A DNA stretch of 23,198 nt, from contig SFNW01000017.1 of assembly GCA_004554105.1 (NCBI GenBank), positions 1 to 23,198 of the forward strand, written 5' to 3'. The stretch's first letter is position 1. Every line of letters begins with the position of its first letter. Source of the DNA: Clostridiales bacterium (GTDB taxonomy: Bacteria > Bacillota > Clostridia > Oscillospirales > CAG-272). This document shows, in pieces, positions 15,768 through 23,198 of this stretch. Position numbers and translations under genes: made by a program. The notes under the pieces are model-generated. The model was given only the letters and a program-made list of their open reading frames with translations. It searched no databases and was not told the origin of the DNA.

Positions 15768-16160
15768 CTATTTTTTACAGTGTGAACATTTCCCGTTGAA
15801 TTCGTCGGTCAAATCCATTTCCAAAAGACCCTTGTCGATTTCCCGAAATCCGACTGCGCGGAGCAGGGTAAGGTCGCCCGCGTCCGACTTACAGCGCGCG
15901 CGGTGAATGCCGCACAAATCAATAAAATTCAACGTCCCGCGCGCGAGAATGAACATCCCCTCATAGTCGCTCACGTCCGGCTTTTGCTTTAAATCGAGGA
16001 TTTCCGCACAGCCCGCGCCGAGTTTGAATTGGCAGATGCCGATGAGGGCTTCGTCTTCGCGGGCGGCATAAATAAGCGCGTCGGGGTCATAGGCGGCACC
16101 GCAGGCAAGGCAGACCGCTTCCTGCACCGCTTTCTCTTCAACAGGTTTTACAATCAGCAT
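15768..16160 (-). CDS. Small GNAT-like acetyltransferase, cysteine-rich
   Basis: This 130-residue protein looks like a short GNAT-fold acyltransferase: EALIGICQFKL resembles the core strand region, and the late LLRAVGFREI resembles the usual C-terminal GNAT motif. The acetyl-CoA loop is not clear, so activity and substrate are uncertain. It has eight cysteines, including CLAC (17-20) and a terminal CSHC (125-128), which could bind a metal. The frame runs open far upstream into rluB, but ATG 16160 with GAGGTG seven bases before it is the sensible start. It starts 11 bases after the rluB stop and is the last gene of the operon. Confidence 0.62.
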   Translation of the reverse strand: MLIVKPVEEKAVQEAVCLACGAAYDPDALIYAAREDEALIGICQFKLGAGCAEILDLKQKPDVSDYEGMFILARGTLNFIDLCGIHRARCKSDAGDLTLLRAVGFREIDKGLLEMDLTDEFNGKCSHCKK

Positions 16161-16171
16161 ATATGTACACC

Positions 16172-16903
16172 TCAGTTCGCTTTGTTTTTCAAACTTTTCA
16201 GATATTTGACTTGTGCGCGGTCGAGATACCGCCACTTGCCGAGCGCGAGTCCGTCGAGTTTGATTTCGCCGATTTGCACGCGGCAGAGTCGGCTGACCGA
16301 CAGCCCTGCCTGCTCGCACATTTTGCGGATTTGACGGTTCCGCCCCTCGTACAGCGTGATTTTCAGCTTGCCGCCGCCCTCGTGCCGCTCGATGACCTCA
16401 ACCTCCGCGCCGCGCGTTCGATACCCGTCGATGACAAGCGGGGAACGCAGGATTTCGAGTTGTTTTTCGTTGAGTTCCCCGCGCACCGAAACATTGTAGA
16501 GCTTGGAGACGGCATGGCGCGGGTGCGTCAGCAGATTGGCAAGCTCGCCGTCGTCGGTCAAGAGGAGCAATCCCTCTGAATTCAGGTCGAGTCTGCCTAT
16601 CGGATAGACGCGCGAGCCGACGTCCGCAACCAGTTCGCTGACGCACTTTCTGCCGCGGTCGTCGGACATGGCGGTGAGATAGCCGCGCGGCTTGTGCAGC
16701 ATGATATAGAGATGCGGCTCGGTGGGATATTCGAGGATTTTGCCGCGGTAGGTAACGACGTCGCCGAGCGGGTCGACCTTGTCGCCGACGGCGGCGACTT
16801 TTCCGTTGACCGTGACCTTACCTGCGGCGATTTCGCTTTCGGCGGCACGCCGCGACATGACCTTGCAGTCGGTGAAGAATTTTTGCAGTCTGATTTTTTC
16901 CAT
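16172..16903 (-). CDS. rluB: Pseudouridine synthase RluB (RsuA/RluB/E/F family)
   Basis: This 243-residue enzyme should isomerise a uridine in 23S rRNA helix 89 (position 2605 in E. coli numbering). An N-terminal S4 RNA-binding domain (about 3-50: IRLQKFFTDCKVMSRRAAES) is followed by the catalytic domain. The signature GRLDLNSEGLLLLTDDGEL (103-121) contains the nucleophile D106. A longer frame is open, but ATG 16903 has GGAG five bases before it and gives the canonical start MEKIRLQKF. It follows the carboxypeptidase gene by 22 bases. The dac-rluB order near scpAB also occurs in Bacillus subtilis (dacB-spmAB-rluB), but spmA and spmB are absent here. Confidence 0.9.
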   Translation of the reverse strand: MEKIRLQKFFTDCKVMSRRAAESEIAAGKVTVNGKVAAVGDKVDPLGDVVTYRGKILEYPTEPHLYIMLHKPRGYLTAMSDDRGRKCVSELVADVGSRVYPIGRLDLNSEGLLLLTDDGELANLLTHPRHAVSKLYNVSVRGELNEKQLEILRSPLVIDGYRTRGAEVEVIERHEGGGKLKITLYEGRNRQIRKMCEQAGLSVSRLCRVQIGEIKLDGLALGKWRYLDRAQVKYLKSLKNKAN

Positions 16904-16925
16904 AGAGACTCCGTAGAATGTCCGA

Positions 16926-18005
16926 TTATTTTGCTCTGCCGACATAGCGTTCGGCAACGAGCGGCGATGAGGCGATTTCAACGCCGTCTACCGTCCAGAC
17001 GACGCGCCCGAGCACGTCCTGCTCGTATACCGGCGCAAAGCGCGGACGGTTGAATTCAATGCGTTCGACAATGCTGCCGCGATTCTTTTTCAAAACGGCG
17101 GAAACCGGGGCGGGATTATACAGCATCACACTGCCGCATTCGCCGCCGAGAAGCGGCAGGGAGCAGGACACCTCGCCGGTATTCGCGAGCGAAACGCGCT
17201 CGTATTCGGCAAAGCCGCAGTCGAGCATCGCGGCATGGTCGCGCCAGTCGTCCGGCGCGCGGAGCGTGACCGCAATCAGCTCCACGCCGTCGCGCTCCGC
17301 TGCCGAAACAAGGCAACGCCCTGTCGCCTTGGTAAAGCCGGTTTTGACCCCGACCGCGCCGTCGTAGGTGAACAGCAGCTTGTTGTGATTGACGAGATAG
17401 CGCTTGCCGTCGCCGCCGTTCGGAATCGCGGCGCGCTGTGCGGCGCAGATTTCGCAAAACAGCGGGTCTTTCATGGCTTGCGCCGCAATCAGCGCAAGTT
17501 CGCGCGCGGTCGTATAATGCGCGTCGTCGGCAAGCCCGTGCGGGTTTGTAAAATGCGTGTTTTTCAGCCCGATTGCCGTCGCTTCCTCGTTCATCAGCGC
17601 GACAAAGCCCTCCACGCTGCCGGCAACGGCTATGGCAATCGCCTCCGCCGCATCGTTTGCACTCCGGAGCATCAGCCCGTAGAGCAGGTCGCGCAGCGTC
17701 ATTTTCTCGCCCGCCTTCAGGTAGAGGGAAGACCCTTCAACGCCGACCGCCTTTGCGGAAACCGTCACCTCGGCGTCGGGGTCGCCGTGCCGAAGCGCGA
17801 CCAGCGCGGTCATGATTTTCGTCGTGCTTGCCATGCCGCGACGCTCGTCCGCATTTTTTTCAAAGATAAATTCGCCGGTCGAGGCATTGTAGAGTGCCGC
17901 GCTGTCTGCCGAAACAGACGGCAGTGCGCCCGCTGCCGTCATGAGCATACAAAAAAGCAGGGCGCAGCAAACCATGCGCCGCAAAAACGCACCGAATCCG
18001 TACAT
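16926..18005 (-). CDS. D-alanyl-D-alanine carboxypeptidase (DacB/DacF-like low-mass PBP)
   Basis: This 359-residue secreted serine peptidase trims the terminal D-Ala from peptidoglycan stem peptides. It has a signal peptide (hydrophobic run about 11-27, cleavage near VSADS). The three active-site motifs are STTK (60-63, nucleophile S60), SAN (115-117) and KTG (221-223). A C-terminal extension of about 90 residues matches the usual beta-rich domain. GTG 18014 is also in frame, but AAGGA is correctly spaced for ATG 18005. Its place next to ytfJ and rluB suggests the sporulation paralogue DacB, though sequence alone does not separate DacA, DacB and DacF. It follows an 84-base gap holding a 7-bp dyad, so it may have its own start signal. 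Confidence 0.88.
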   Translation of the reverse strand: MYGFGAFLRRMVCCALLFCMLMTAAGALPSVSADSAALYNASTGEFIFEKNADERRGMASTTKIMTALVALRHGDPDAEVTVSAKAVGVEGSSLYLKAGEKMTLRDLLYGLMLRSANDAAEAIAIAVAGSVEGFVALMNEEATAIGLKNTHFTNPHGLADDAHYTTARELALIAAQAMKDPLFCEICAAQRAAIPNGGDGKRYLVNHNKLLFTYDGAVGVKTGFTKATGRCLVSAAERDGVELIAVTLRAPDDWRDHAAMLDCGFAEYERVSLANTGEVSCSLPLLGGECGSVMLYNPAPVSAVLKKNRGSIVERIEFNRPRFAPVYEQDVLGRVVWTVDGVEIASSPLVAERYVGRAK

Positions 18006-18089
18006 TTCAATCACCGTCCTTCAAACAAGCATAGTTTTTACAAAGACGCTTGTTCTATACGGCGGCGTACGGAATCGGTGCCTGTCGAA

Positions 18090-18521
18090 TTATTCCTCGT
18101 CCTCGCCCTTTTTGGTAAAGGCGGACTTGACGCGCGAAATGATTTCGGGCGAGCGTTCGATGACCGAAACAAGCTTTTCGACCGTGTCGCCCGCGTTCGG
18201 GTTGTCGACGGTGAGCAGTTCGACTCTGCCGTCCTTTGAGACGACCAAAAAGCCGATGGGAGAAACGCTGATGCCGGTTCCGCCTCCGCCCGAGAAGTTG
18301 GCGGATTTGAGCAGCGAGGGCTTTGCGTCCTTGCCGCCGAGCCTGTCGGGGTCATAGTCGAGACCGCCGGAGGCAAAACCGACGGCAACCTTGGAGACGG
18401 GGATAATCGTCGTGCCGCCCGCCGTTTCAATCGGCGAGCCGATAATGGTCTCGGCACCCACGATGTCCTTGATTTTTTCAAGCGAAACCTTGATAATATC
18501 GTTTATCTTGCTTTCTGCCAT
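18090..18521 (-). CDS. ytfJ: YtfJ/GerW family sporulation protein
   Basis: This 143-residue protein matches the YtfJ/GerW family. It has GTTIIPVSKVAVGFASGG, a glycine-rich GGGGTGISVSPIGFLVV segment and a C-terminal VEKLVSVIERSPEIISRV helix. In Bacillus subtilis GerW is made in the forespore and is needed for a normal response to some germinants; the biochemical role is not known. GGAGG lies six bases before the ATG. It sits 17 bases after the DUF2953 gene, a pairing that recurs in clostridia. This supports a spore-forming host. Confidence 0.93.
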   Translation of the reverse strand: MAESKINDIIKVSLEKIKDIVGAETIIGSPIETAGGTTIIPVSKVAVGFASGGLDYDPDRLGGKDAKPSLLKSANFSGGGGTGISVSPIGFLVVSKDGRVELLTVDNPNAGDTVEKLVSVIERSPEIISRVKSAFTKKGEDEE

Positions 18522-18538
18522 GGTAAACCTCCGTGCAG

Positions 18539-19177
18539 TTATGATTTTGTAAGATGAAAAATGTCTTTTCCTTTGAAATAATTATACGCTAAAGAAATGG
18601 CAATGTCAAGAAGCTGCCAAACCGTGAGCGATGCGGAAATCAGAATGTCGCACGTTGTCGTCTCGGCGGTGAAGTCGCAGCGGACGTAGATTTCGCCGCC
18701 GCGCTTTTTTCGGATTTTCATGTGGCCGTCAAGAAAGGCGAGCAGATAGACGACCGCCTGCGAGACGATGCCGTAGGTGATGGCGCAGCTTGCCGCGTCG
18801 CCGCCGCCCACCGTGATGACAATTTGCGAGACGTCGAGCCGCAGATGCTTGAACAGTTTGGTACAAAGCAGCTTGACGAGCGAGGTGACGGTTTCGATTT
18901 TTTCGCCGAGCGGTATCGTCTCGGCAGGTTTTTCGGGCTTTTTTTCGGCTTTTTTCTCAGCCGGCTTTTTTTCTTTCTGCTTCGGGTAGCCCTTTTTGAA
19001 GCGGGAGACTCTGACTTTCTTTTTAGTTTGCGGATACAGAGGGAATTTTATACCGAGAATCCGCAGATTGACCGCGGCTTCGTCGCTGCATTGAATATCA
19101 AAGCGGACGCGCAAACGAAGCAGCAAAGCAAGAATCAGGAAGATTGCCGCTAAAATCCACAGAAACAGGCTTCTCAC
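18539..19177 (-). CDS. DUF2953 family membrane-anchored protein
   Basis: This protein of about 212 residues has one N-terminal hydrophobic segment (about 4-20), then LRVRFDIQCSDEAAVNLRILG as in DUF2953. A highly charged Lys/Glu/Pro linker (about 52-88) follows, and then a domain with LCTKLFKHLRLDVSQIVITVGGGDAASCAITYG. Function is unknown, but the family is commonly next to ytfJ, which suggests a sporulation or envelope role. The start is uncertain: GTG 19177 is conventional but overlaps the GGAGG ribosome binding site, whereas the in-frame CTG at 19168-19166 is eight bases from it. No in-frame ATG exists near the N-terminus. It lies 36 bases after scpB. Confidence 0.8.
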   Translation of the reverse strand: MRSLFLWILAAIFLILALLLRLRVRFDIQCSDEAAVNLRILGIKFPLYPQTKKKVRVSRFKKGYPKQKEKKPAEKKAEKKPEKPAETIPLGEKIETVTSLVKLLCTKLFKHLRLDVSQIVITVGGGDAASCAITYGIVSQAVVYLLAFLDGHMKIRKKRGGEIYVRCDFTAETTTCDILISASLTVWQLLDIAISLAYNYFKGKDIFHLTKS

Positions 19178-19213
19178 CTCCGCAATCGGTATTTTTGACG
19201 CAGTTTTGCCGGC

Positions 19214-19828
19214 TTAATCGCCGCTTTCGCTTTCTTCGGTGTCTTCCGAGGTCGGCTCGCCGCCCGCAGCCTTCAGCGAGTCGAGCAGAGAGACGTCCGA
19301 TTCGGCAAGCGAGGGCAGGTCGTCGAGCGAATTCAGCCCAAAGCAACGCAGAAACGCGGCGGTCGTCGTATAGAGCATCGGGCGTCCGGGCGCGTCGAGC
19401 CGTGACTTGGACTCAATCAGCCCGCGCTCAATCAGCGAATTGACCGCATAGCCGGAATCCACGCCGCGCACGGTGTCAATATATGCGCGTGTGACCGGTT
19501 GGTTGTAGGCGACGATGGCGAGTGCTTCGAGCGAGGAGTTTGAGAGATTGCCGCCGCGGCGAATGCCGAGTGCCGTGCGGATTTCGCGTATGTAATCGGG
19601 CTTCGTACAGAGCTGGCAACAATCGTCAAAGGTGAGCAATATAAGCCCGCGCGTGACCTTTCCGTCATTGTACTCGGCGGCAAAATCGGCAAGAAGGTCC
19701 TTGGCTTCCGCAGGGGAAATCTCCAAAATCTGCGCAAGCTTGGTGTAGCTGACGGGGTGTCCCGCCGCAAAGAGGACAGCCTCAAGCATCTCTTTTGTTT
19801 GTTCGGGGATAGCAAACAGATCGGACAT
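19214..19828 (-). CDS. scpB: Segregation and condensation protein B
   Basis: This 204-residue protein is the kleisin-associated winged-helix subunit of the SMC-ScpA-ScpB condensin, which organises and segregates the chromosome. Family features are MLEAVLFAAGHPVS near the N-terminus, the LEALAIVAYNQPVTRA segment and GRPMLYTTTAAFLRCFGL, followed by an acidic tail. Length is normal. The ATG has no ribosome binding site within 15 bases. The nearest strong one (AAGGAG, 19864-19859) overlaps the scpA stop region and is separated from the ATG by 30 bases containing a hairpin. Confidence 0.95.
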   Translation of the reverse strand: MSDLFAIPEQTKEMLEAVLFAAGHPVSYTKLAQILEISPAEAKDLLADFAAEYNDGKVTRGLILLTFDDCCQLCTKPDYIREIRTALGIRRGGNLSNSSLEALAIVAYNQPVTRAYIDTVRGVDSGYAVNSLIERGLIESKSRLDAPGRPMLYTTTAAFLRCFGLNSLDDLPSLAESDVSLLDSLKAAGGEPTSEDTEESESGD

Positions 19829-19865
19829 TTTGTTTAACGCTGCTTTCGGCAGCGAAAGCTCCTTC

Positions 19866-20624
19866 TTAGAATTCTGTGGTCGGAATGCGAATATTTTCGG
19901 CGTCGCTTAGTTGTAAGATGACATCGTCGCCGACATTGCCGCTGTCCTCGTCGCCGCCCGTGAGCAGCACGGTGCGCTCCTTGATGAGTTCGAGCAGTGC
20001 CATAAAGGTTGCAATCAGTGCAGAGCGCGTTTTTGCGCTGCGCAGAACGTGCGAGAGCGAGGTTTTCTTCTTTTTCAGATGTACGACAATTTCGTCAATC
20101 TTTTCGGAAACCGGCACGACCTCTTCCTTGACGAGCGGAGAAAGATTGCGCGAATGCGCCGCCTCGATTTCCCGCAGGCGGATTGCCAAAACGCCGAGTG
20201 CCTTGTGCAGAAGTTCGGGAGACAGCCCCTCGGGGACTTCGTTTGAGGTCTTGATTTCGTCCTCGTCCTTTTCCACTCTGCCGCTGTACTGCGCGTAAAT
20301 CGGCACGAGTTTTTCCGCCGCTTCCTTTGCCTGCTTGTAGAGCAACAGTGCTTCGGCAAGCGAGGTGCGCGGGTCTTCCCCGTCCGGCTCGATGCGCGGC
20401 AGAAGCATTTTGCTCTTCAGATAGAGCAGTTCGCTTGCCATGACGATAAATTCGCCGGCAAGCTCCATATCCATGGCGCGCGCGTCCGCAATGTACTGCA
20501 TATACTGGTCGCAAATCAGCGCGACGGGGATATTCATAATGTCGATTTTGTTTTTTGCAATCAGATCAAGCAGAAGGTCAAGCGGTCCTTCGTAGACTTC
20601 GAGTTTGTAGGTCAGTTGCTCCAT
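19866..20624 (-). CDS. scpA: Segregation and condensation protein A
   Basis: This 252-residue kleisin bridges the heads of the SMC dimer in bacterial condensin. The N-terminus YKLEVYEGPLDLLLDLI and the following KIDIMNIPVALICDQYMQYI are characteristic. The middle has a charged linker, and the C-terminal winged-helix region carries KKTSLSHVLRSAKTRSALIA. AGAGGA lies just before the ATG with a short spacer. It is 15 bases downstream of the M50 protease gene and 37 bases upstream of scpB. The smc gene is not in this window. Confidence 0.95.
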   Translation of the reverse strand: MEQLTYKLEVYEGPLDLLLDLIAKNKIDIMNIPVALICDQYMQYIADARAMDMELAGEFIVMASELLYLKSKMLLPRIEPDGEDPRTSLAEALLLYKQAKEAAEKLVPIYAQYSGRVEKDEDEIKTSNEVPEGLSPELLHKALGVLAIRLREIEAAHSRNLSPLVKEEVVPVSEKIDEIVVHLKKKKTSLSHVLRSAKTRSALIATFMALLELIKERTVLLTGGDEDSGNVGDDVILQLSDAENIRIPTTEF

Positions 20625-20639
20625 AAGTCCTCTCTTTCG

Positions 20640-21320
20640 TCACAGCAGCGGGAGAAGTCCCGAAAGCCAATAGAACAGGCGCAGGAAGAGATCGACGATA
20701 AAGTTGAGCGGAACGTCCAAAATGCCGAGAAACAGGCAGACAATCAGCCCGATGTAGATATACTGCTCATAGCGCATGATGCCGAAATAGAGTTTGTCGG
20801 GGAGAAAAACGAGCAGAATACGCGAGCCGTCGAGCGGCGGGACGGGAATCAGATTGAAAACCGCAAGGCAGAGGTTCATCAAGAAGAAGGTGTCGAAGAA
20901 AATGCAAAGCAGCTGCAGGGGCGTGACCGAATCCGAAAGCAGCGCCGCGCCGCCGAACACATAGATATACCGGGTGATGATAAACGCGATAAGCGACATC
21001 AGAAGGTTGGAGACCGGACCTGCAAGCGCGGTGAGCGCCATGCCGCTGCGCGGCTTTTTGAAGTAGCGGGTGTTAATCGGCACGGGCTTTGCCCAGCCGA
21101 AGCGGAAAAGCAGCATACAGATTGCGCCTGCGGGGTCGAGGTGCTTTAAGGGGTTGAGCGACAGCCGACCGAGCGACTTTGCCGTGGGGTCGCCGAGTTT
21201 GTAGGCGGCAAAGCCGTGTGCGACCTCATGAACGGTCAGCGAAAAAAGCACGATGGGAATGCGAATCAGAAATTCGTAGACATCGTAGGCGTTGTTCAGA
21301 TGAAATAAGGAAGAAAGCAT
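20640..21320 (-). CDS. Site-2-type intramembrane zinc protease (M50 family)
   Basis: This 226-residue integral membrane protease has about five hydrophobic segments. The active site is HEVAH (H31, E32, H35) in one segment with the third zinc ligand D164 in NLIPVPPLDG. It is a short form with no PDZ or CBS domain, of the kind found beside scpA in many Firmicutes (related to B. subtilis YwhC); its substrate is unknown. It is distinct from SpoIVFB, although the fold is shared. AAAGGA lies nine bases before the ATG. It sits between engB and scpA in one tight operon. Confidence 0.9.
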   Translation of the reverse strand: MLSSLFHLNNAYDVYEFLIRIPIVLFSLTVHEVAHGFAAYKLGDPTAKSLGRLSLNPLKHLDPAGAICMLLFRFGWAKPVPINTRYFKKPRSGMALTALAGPVSNLLMSLIAFIITRYIYVFGGAALLSDSVTPLQLLCIFFDTFFLMNLCLAVFNLIPVPPLDGSRILLVFLPDKLYFGIMRYEQYIYIGLIVCLFLGILDVPLNFIVDLFLRLFYWLSGLLPLL

Positions 21321-21344
21321 AGCGAAATATCCTTTCGGATTCGT

Positions 21345-21950
21345 TCAGAGGAGGGAAGTGCGCGCGAGAATTTCGTTCCAGAGCGTCTGCTTGCCGTCGC
21401 GGGTCTCGGAGGAAAAGGCAATCAGCGGAACAGATTCGTCGAGTGCGGCGGTTTTGCGAATCTCCTCCAGCGCGGCGGAGAGGGCGGTCTTGGACAGCTT
21501 GTCGGACTTTGTTGCCACGACGATAAACGGAAGACCCGACTGCCGTAAGAAGTCGAGCATCACAAGGTCGTCCTTCGTCGCGCCGACGCGCGCGTCCACA
21601 AGCTGAATCACGAGTTTTAAGAGGTCGATGTTCGGATTGGCGGTGAAATAGCCGTCGGTCAGTGCCGACCACGCCGCTTTTTCGGCGGGCGGCCGCTTGG
21701 CAAAGCCGTAGCCCGGCAAATCGACGAGAAAGAGTTTGCCGTCAACGTCGTAAAAATTGACCGTGACGGTCTTGCCGGGCGAGCCGCTGACGCGCGCCAG
21801 CGACTTTCTGCCGAGCAGCGTATTGACAAGCGAACTTTTTCCGACATTGGAGCGTCCGACCAGTGCCGCCTGAGGAATTGCGCGGCGCGGAAACTGTGCC
21901 GCCTGCCCCGCGCTGATGAGCAGAGAGGCGTTTTGAAGATTGATGTTCAT
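21345..21950 (-). CDS. engB: Ribosome biogenesis GTPase EngB (YsxC/YihA)
   Basis: This 201-residue TrmE-Era-type GTPase is needed for 50S subunit assembly and is usually essential. G motifs are GRSNVGKS (32-39), T61 in SPGKTVTVNFY, DLPGYG (77-82) and TKSD (147-150). Length is typical. GGA precedes the ATG. It follows lon by 21 bases; the lon-engB (lonA-ysxC) pairing is widely conserved in Firmicutes. Confidence 0.95.
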   Translation of the reverse strand: MNINLQNASLLISAGQAAQFPRRAIPQAALVGRSNVGKSSLVNTLLGRKSLARVSGSPGKTVTVNFYDVDGKLFLVDLPGYGFAKRPPAEKAAWSALTDGYFTANPNIDLLKLVIQLVDARVGATKDDLVMLDFLRQSGLPFIVVATKSDKLSKTALSAALEEIRKTAALDESVPLIAFSSETRDGKQTLWNEILARTSLL

Positions 21951-21971
21951 AATCGTCCTTTATAGGAATTT

Positions 21972-23198
21972 TTATACAGCCGACTGTGCGCTCTTCGGCA
22001 TTTCGTCGCTGCGTGCTTTGCGCAGTTTTGCAATGCTGCGCTTCTGCACGGGCGTCGGAACGAGCGCGTTGTCGAGGACCTCACGCACGGTTTTGCAGGG
22101 AATGAAGCGCAGATGCTCGCGTGCTTCCTTGTCGATTTTTTCGAGGTCCTTGACGTTGTCGGCGGGAATCAGTACGGTGTCGATGCCGCAGGTGTATGCC
22201 GCCATGGTTTTTTCCTTCAGACCGCCGATGGCGATGACGCGGCCGCGCAGGCTGAGTTCGCCGGTCATGGCGACATTGCGCTTGACCGGAATCTCCGCCA
22301 GTGCGCTGAGCAGGGCGCAGACAATGGTCACGCCCGCGCTCGGTCCGTCCTTCGGCACGGCACCTTCGGGGAAGTGGATATGTATGTCTTTTGTCTTGTA
22401 GAAGTCGGGGGCGACGCCGTAGTCGGCGGCAATCGTGCGGACGTAGCTGACCGCAAGCTGTGCGGACTCCTTCATCACGTCGCCGAGCGAGCCGGTCAGC
22501 TCAATCTTACCCGTGCCGTCCATGACCGAGGCTTCGATTTTAAGCAAATCGCCGCCGACCGCGGTGTAGGCAAGCCCATTGACCACGCCGATTTCGTCCT
22601 CGGGCGCGAGTTTTTCGGGCAGCATACGCCTTGCGCCGAGATAATGCTGCACATCGCTTGCGCGAATCGTGAGTTTTTCGGTGCCTTCGAGCAGTTTGCG
22701 CGTTGCCTTGCGGCAGAGAGTCGCGATTTCGCGCTCGAGATTGCGGACGCCCGCCTCGGCGGTGTAGTAGTCGATGATTTCCGCTACGGTGCTCTGCGGA
22801 ATCGAAAGCTGCTTTTTCGCGATGCCGAACAGGCGCATCTGCTTGGGAATCAGGTGGCTCTTGGCGATGCTGAGTTTTTCGGTGCGGGTGTACGCGCCGA
22901 GCTCGATGACCTCCATGCGGTCAATCAGCGGACGCGGCACGGTGTCGAGCGTGTTCGCGGTGGCAAGGAAGAAGCATTCGGACAGGTCAATCGGCATTTC
23001 GACAAAGTGGTCGCGGAAGGTTTTGTTCTGTTCGCTGTCAAGCACCTCGAGCAGTGCGGAGGACGGGTCGCCGTGCGCGTCGTTGCCGAGTTTGTCGACC
23101 TCGTCGAGCAGAATCAGCGGATTCATCACACCGGCGTGCTGCAAGGCGGCGACGATTCTGCCGGGCATCGCGCCGACATAGGTCTTGCGGTGACCGCG
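21972..23198 (-). CDS. lon: ATP-dependent protease Lon, C-terminal part (partial)
   Basis: The visible part is 408 residues and runs off the window edge, so the N-terminal domain and Walker A motif are outside. It begins RGHRKTYVGAMPGRI, just after the Walker A region. It then shows Walker B LILLDEVDK, the sensor region and the C-terminal serine protease domain. The nucleophile serine is in PKDGPSAGV and the general-base lysine in GGLKEK. Lon degrades misfolded and regulatory proteins in the cytoplasm. It heads the minus-strand gene run here, followed by engB after 21 bases. Confidence 0.96.
   Translation of the reverse strand, partial: RGHRKTYVGAMPGRIVAALQHAGVMNPLILLDEVDKLGNDAHGDPSSALLEVLDSEQNKTFRDHFVEMPIDLSECFFLATANTLDTVPRPLIDRMEVIELGAYTRTEKLSIAKSHLIPKQMRLFGIAKKQLSIPQSTVAEIIDYYTAEAGVRNLEREIATLCRKATRKLLEGTEKLTIRASDVQHYLGARRMLPEKLAPEDEIGVVNGLAYTAVGGDLLKIEASVMDGTGKIELTGSLGDVMKESAQLAVSYVRTIAADYGVAPDFYKTKDIHIHFPEGAVPKDGPSAGVTIVCALLSALAEIPVKRNVAMTGELSLRGRVIAIGGLKEKTMAAYTCGIDTVLIPADNVKDLEKIDKEAREHLRFIPCKTVREVLDNALVPTPVQKRSIAKLRKARSDEMPKSAQSAV

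Noticed and set aside
17235..18239. 334-codon plus-strand frame opposite the carboxypeptidase
   Set aside because: It crosses the gap to ytfJ and overlaps two recognised genes, with no family resemblance.

Overview
The window is a piece of chromosome from a Gram-positive, spore-forming member of the Firmicutes, most likely class Clostridia (an Oscillospirales/Ruminococcaceae-like organism is my guess). The evidence is spo0A, a ytfJ/gerW-type sporulation gene, sigma-A promoters of the TTGAnn-17-TATAAT kind, FMN and SAM-I riboswitches with intrinsic terminators, and the scpA-scpB-ytfJ-carboxypeptidase-rluB gene neighbourhood. The DNA is fairly GC-rich, and this produces many long antisense reading frames that are not genes. 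I see no insertion sequence, prophage, CRISPR array, tRNA or rRNA.

Plus strand, 1-14739. The window opens at the end of the str operon (rpsG tail, fusA, tuf), closed by an intrinsic terminator. An FMN riboswitch with its own terminator then controls ribU, the riboflavin S-component. A promoter at 4447-4475 drives a small export-type membrane protein and a large orphan membrane protein that resembles GT-C glycosyltransferases. A second promoter drives a SAM-I riboswitch, metK, a 95-residue membrane protein whose ribosome binding site lies in a 13-bp hairpin, recD2 and comF. A third promoter, overlapping the comF stop, drives a stand-alone mreB/mbl gene. A PepD-type dipeptidase and a membrane-anchored ComEC-like metallo-beta-lactamase-fold protein follow as an overlapping pair.

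Minus strand, 23198-14777. A tight run of genes reads lon (partial), engB, an M50 site-2-type protease, scpA, scpB, a DUF2953 protein, ytfJ, a D-Ala-D-Ala carboxypeptidase, rluB and a small GNAT-like protein, ending in a terminator at 15734-15765. Next comes spo0A with its own sigma-A promoter and an upstream region containing direct repeats and a long dyad. The two halves of the window converge on a shared bidirectional terminator at 14731-14762.

Nearly everything is recognisable housekeeping or sporulation content, and I found no convincing new multi-gene system. The most worthwhile leads are regulatory: the spo0A upstream architecture, the hairpin covering the ribosome binding site after metK, unusual translation starts in the scpB/DUF2953 region, and the orphan GT-C-like membrane protein.
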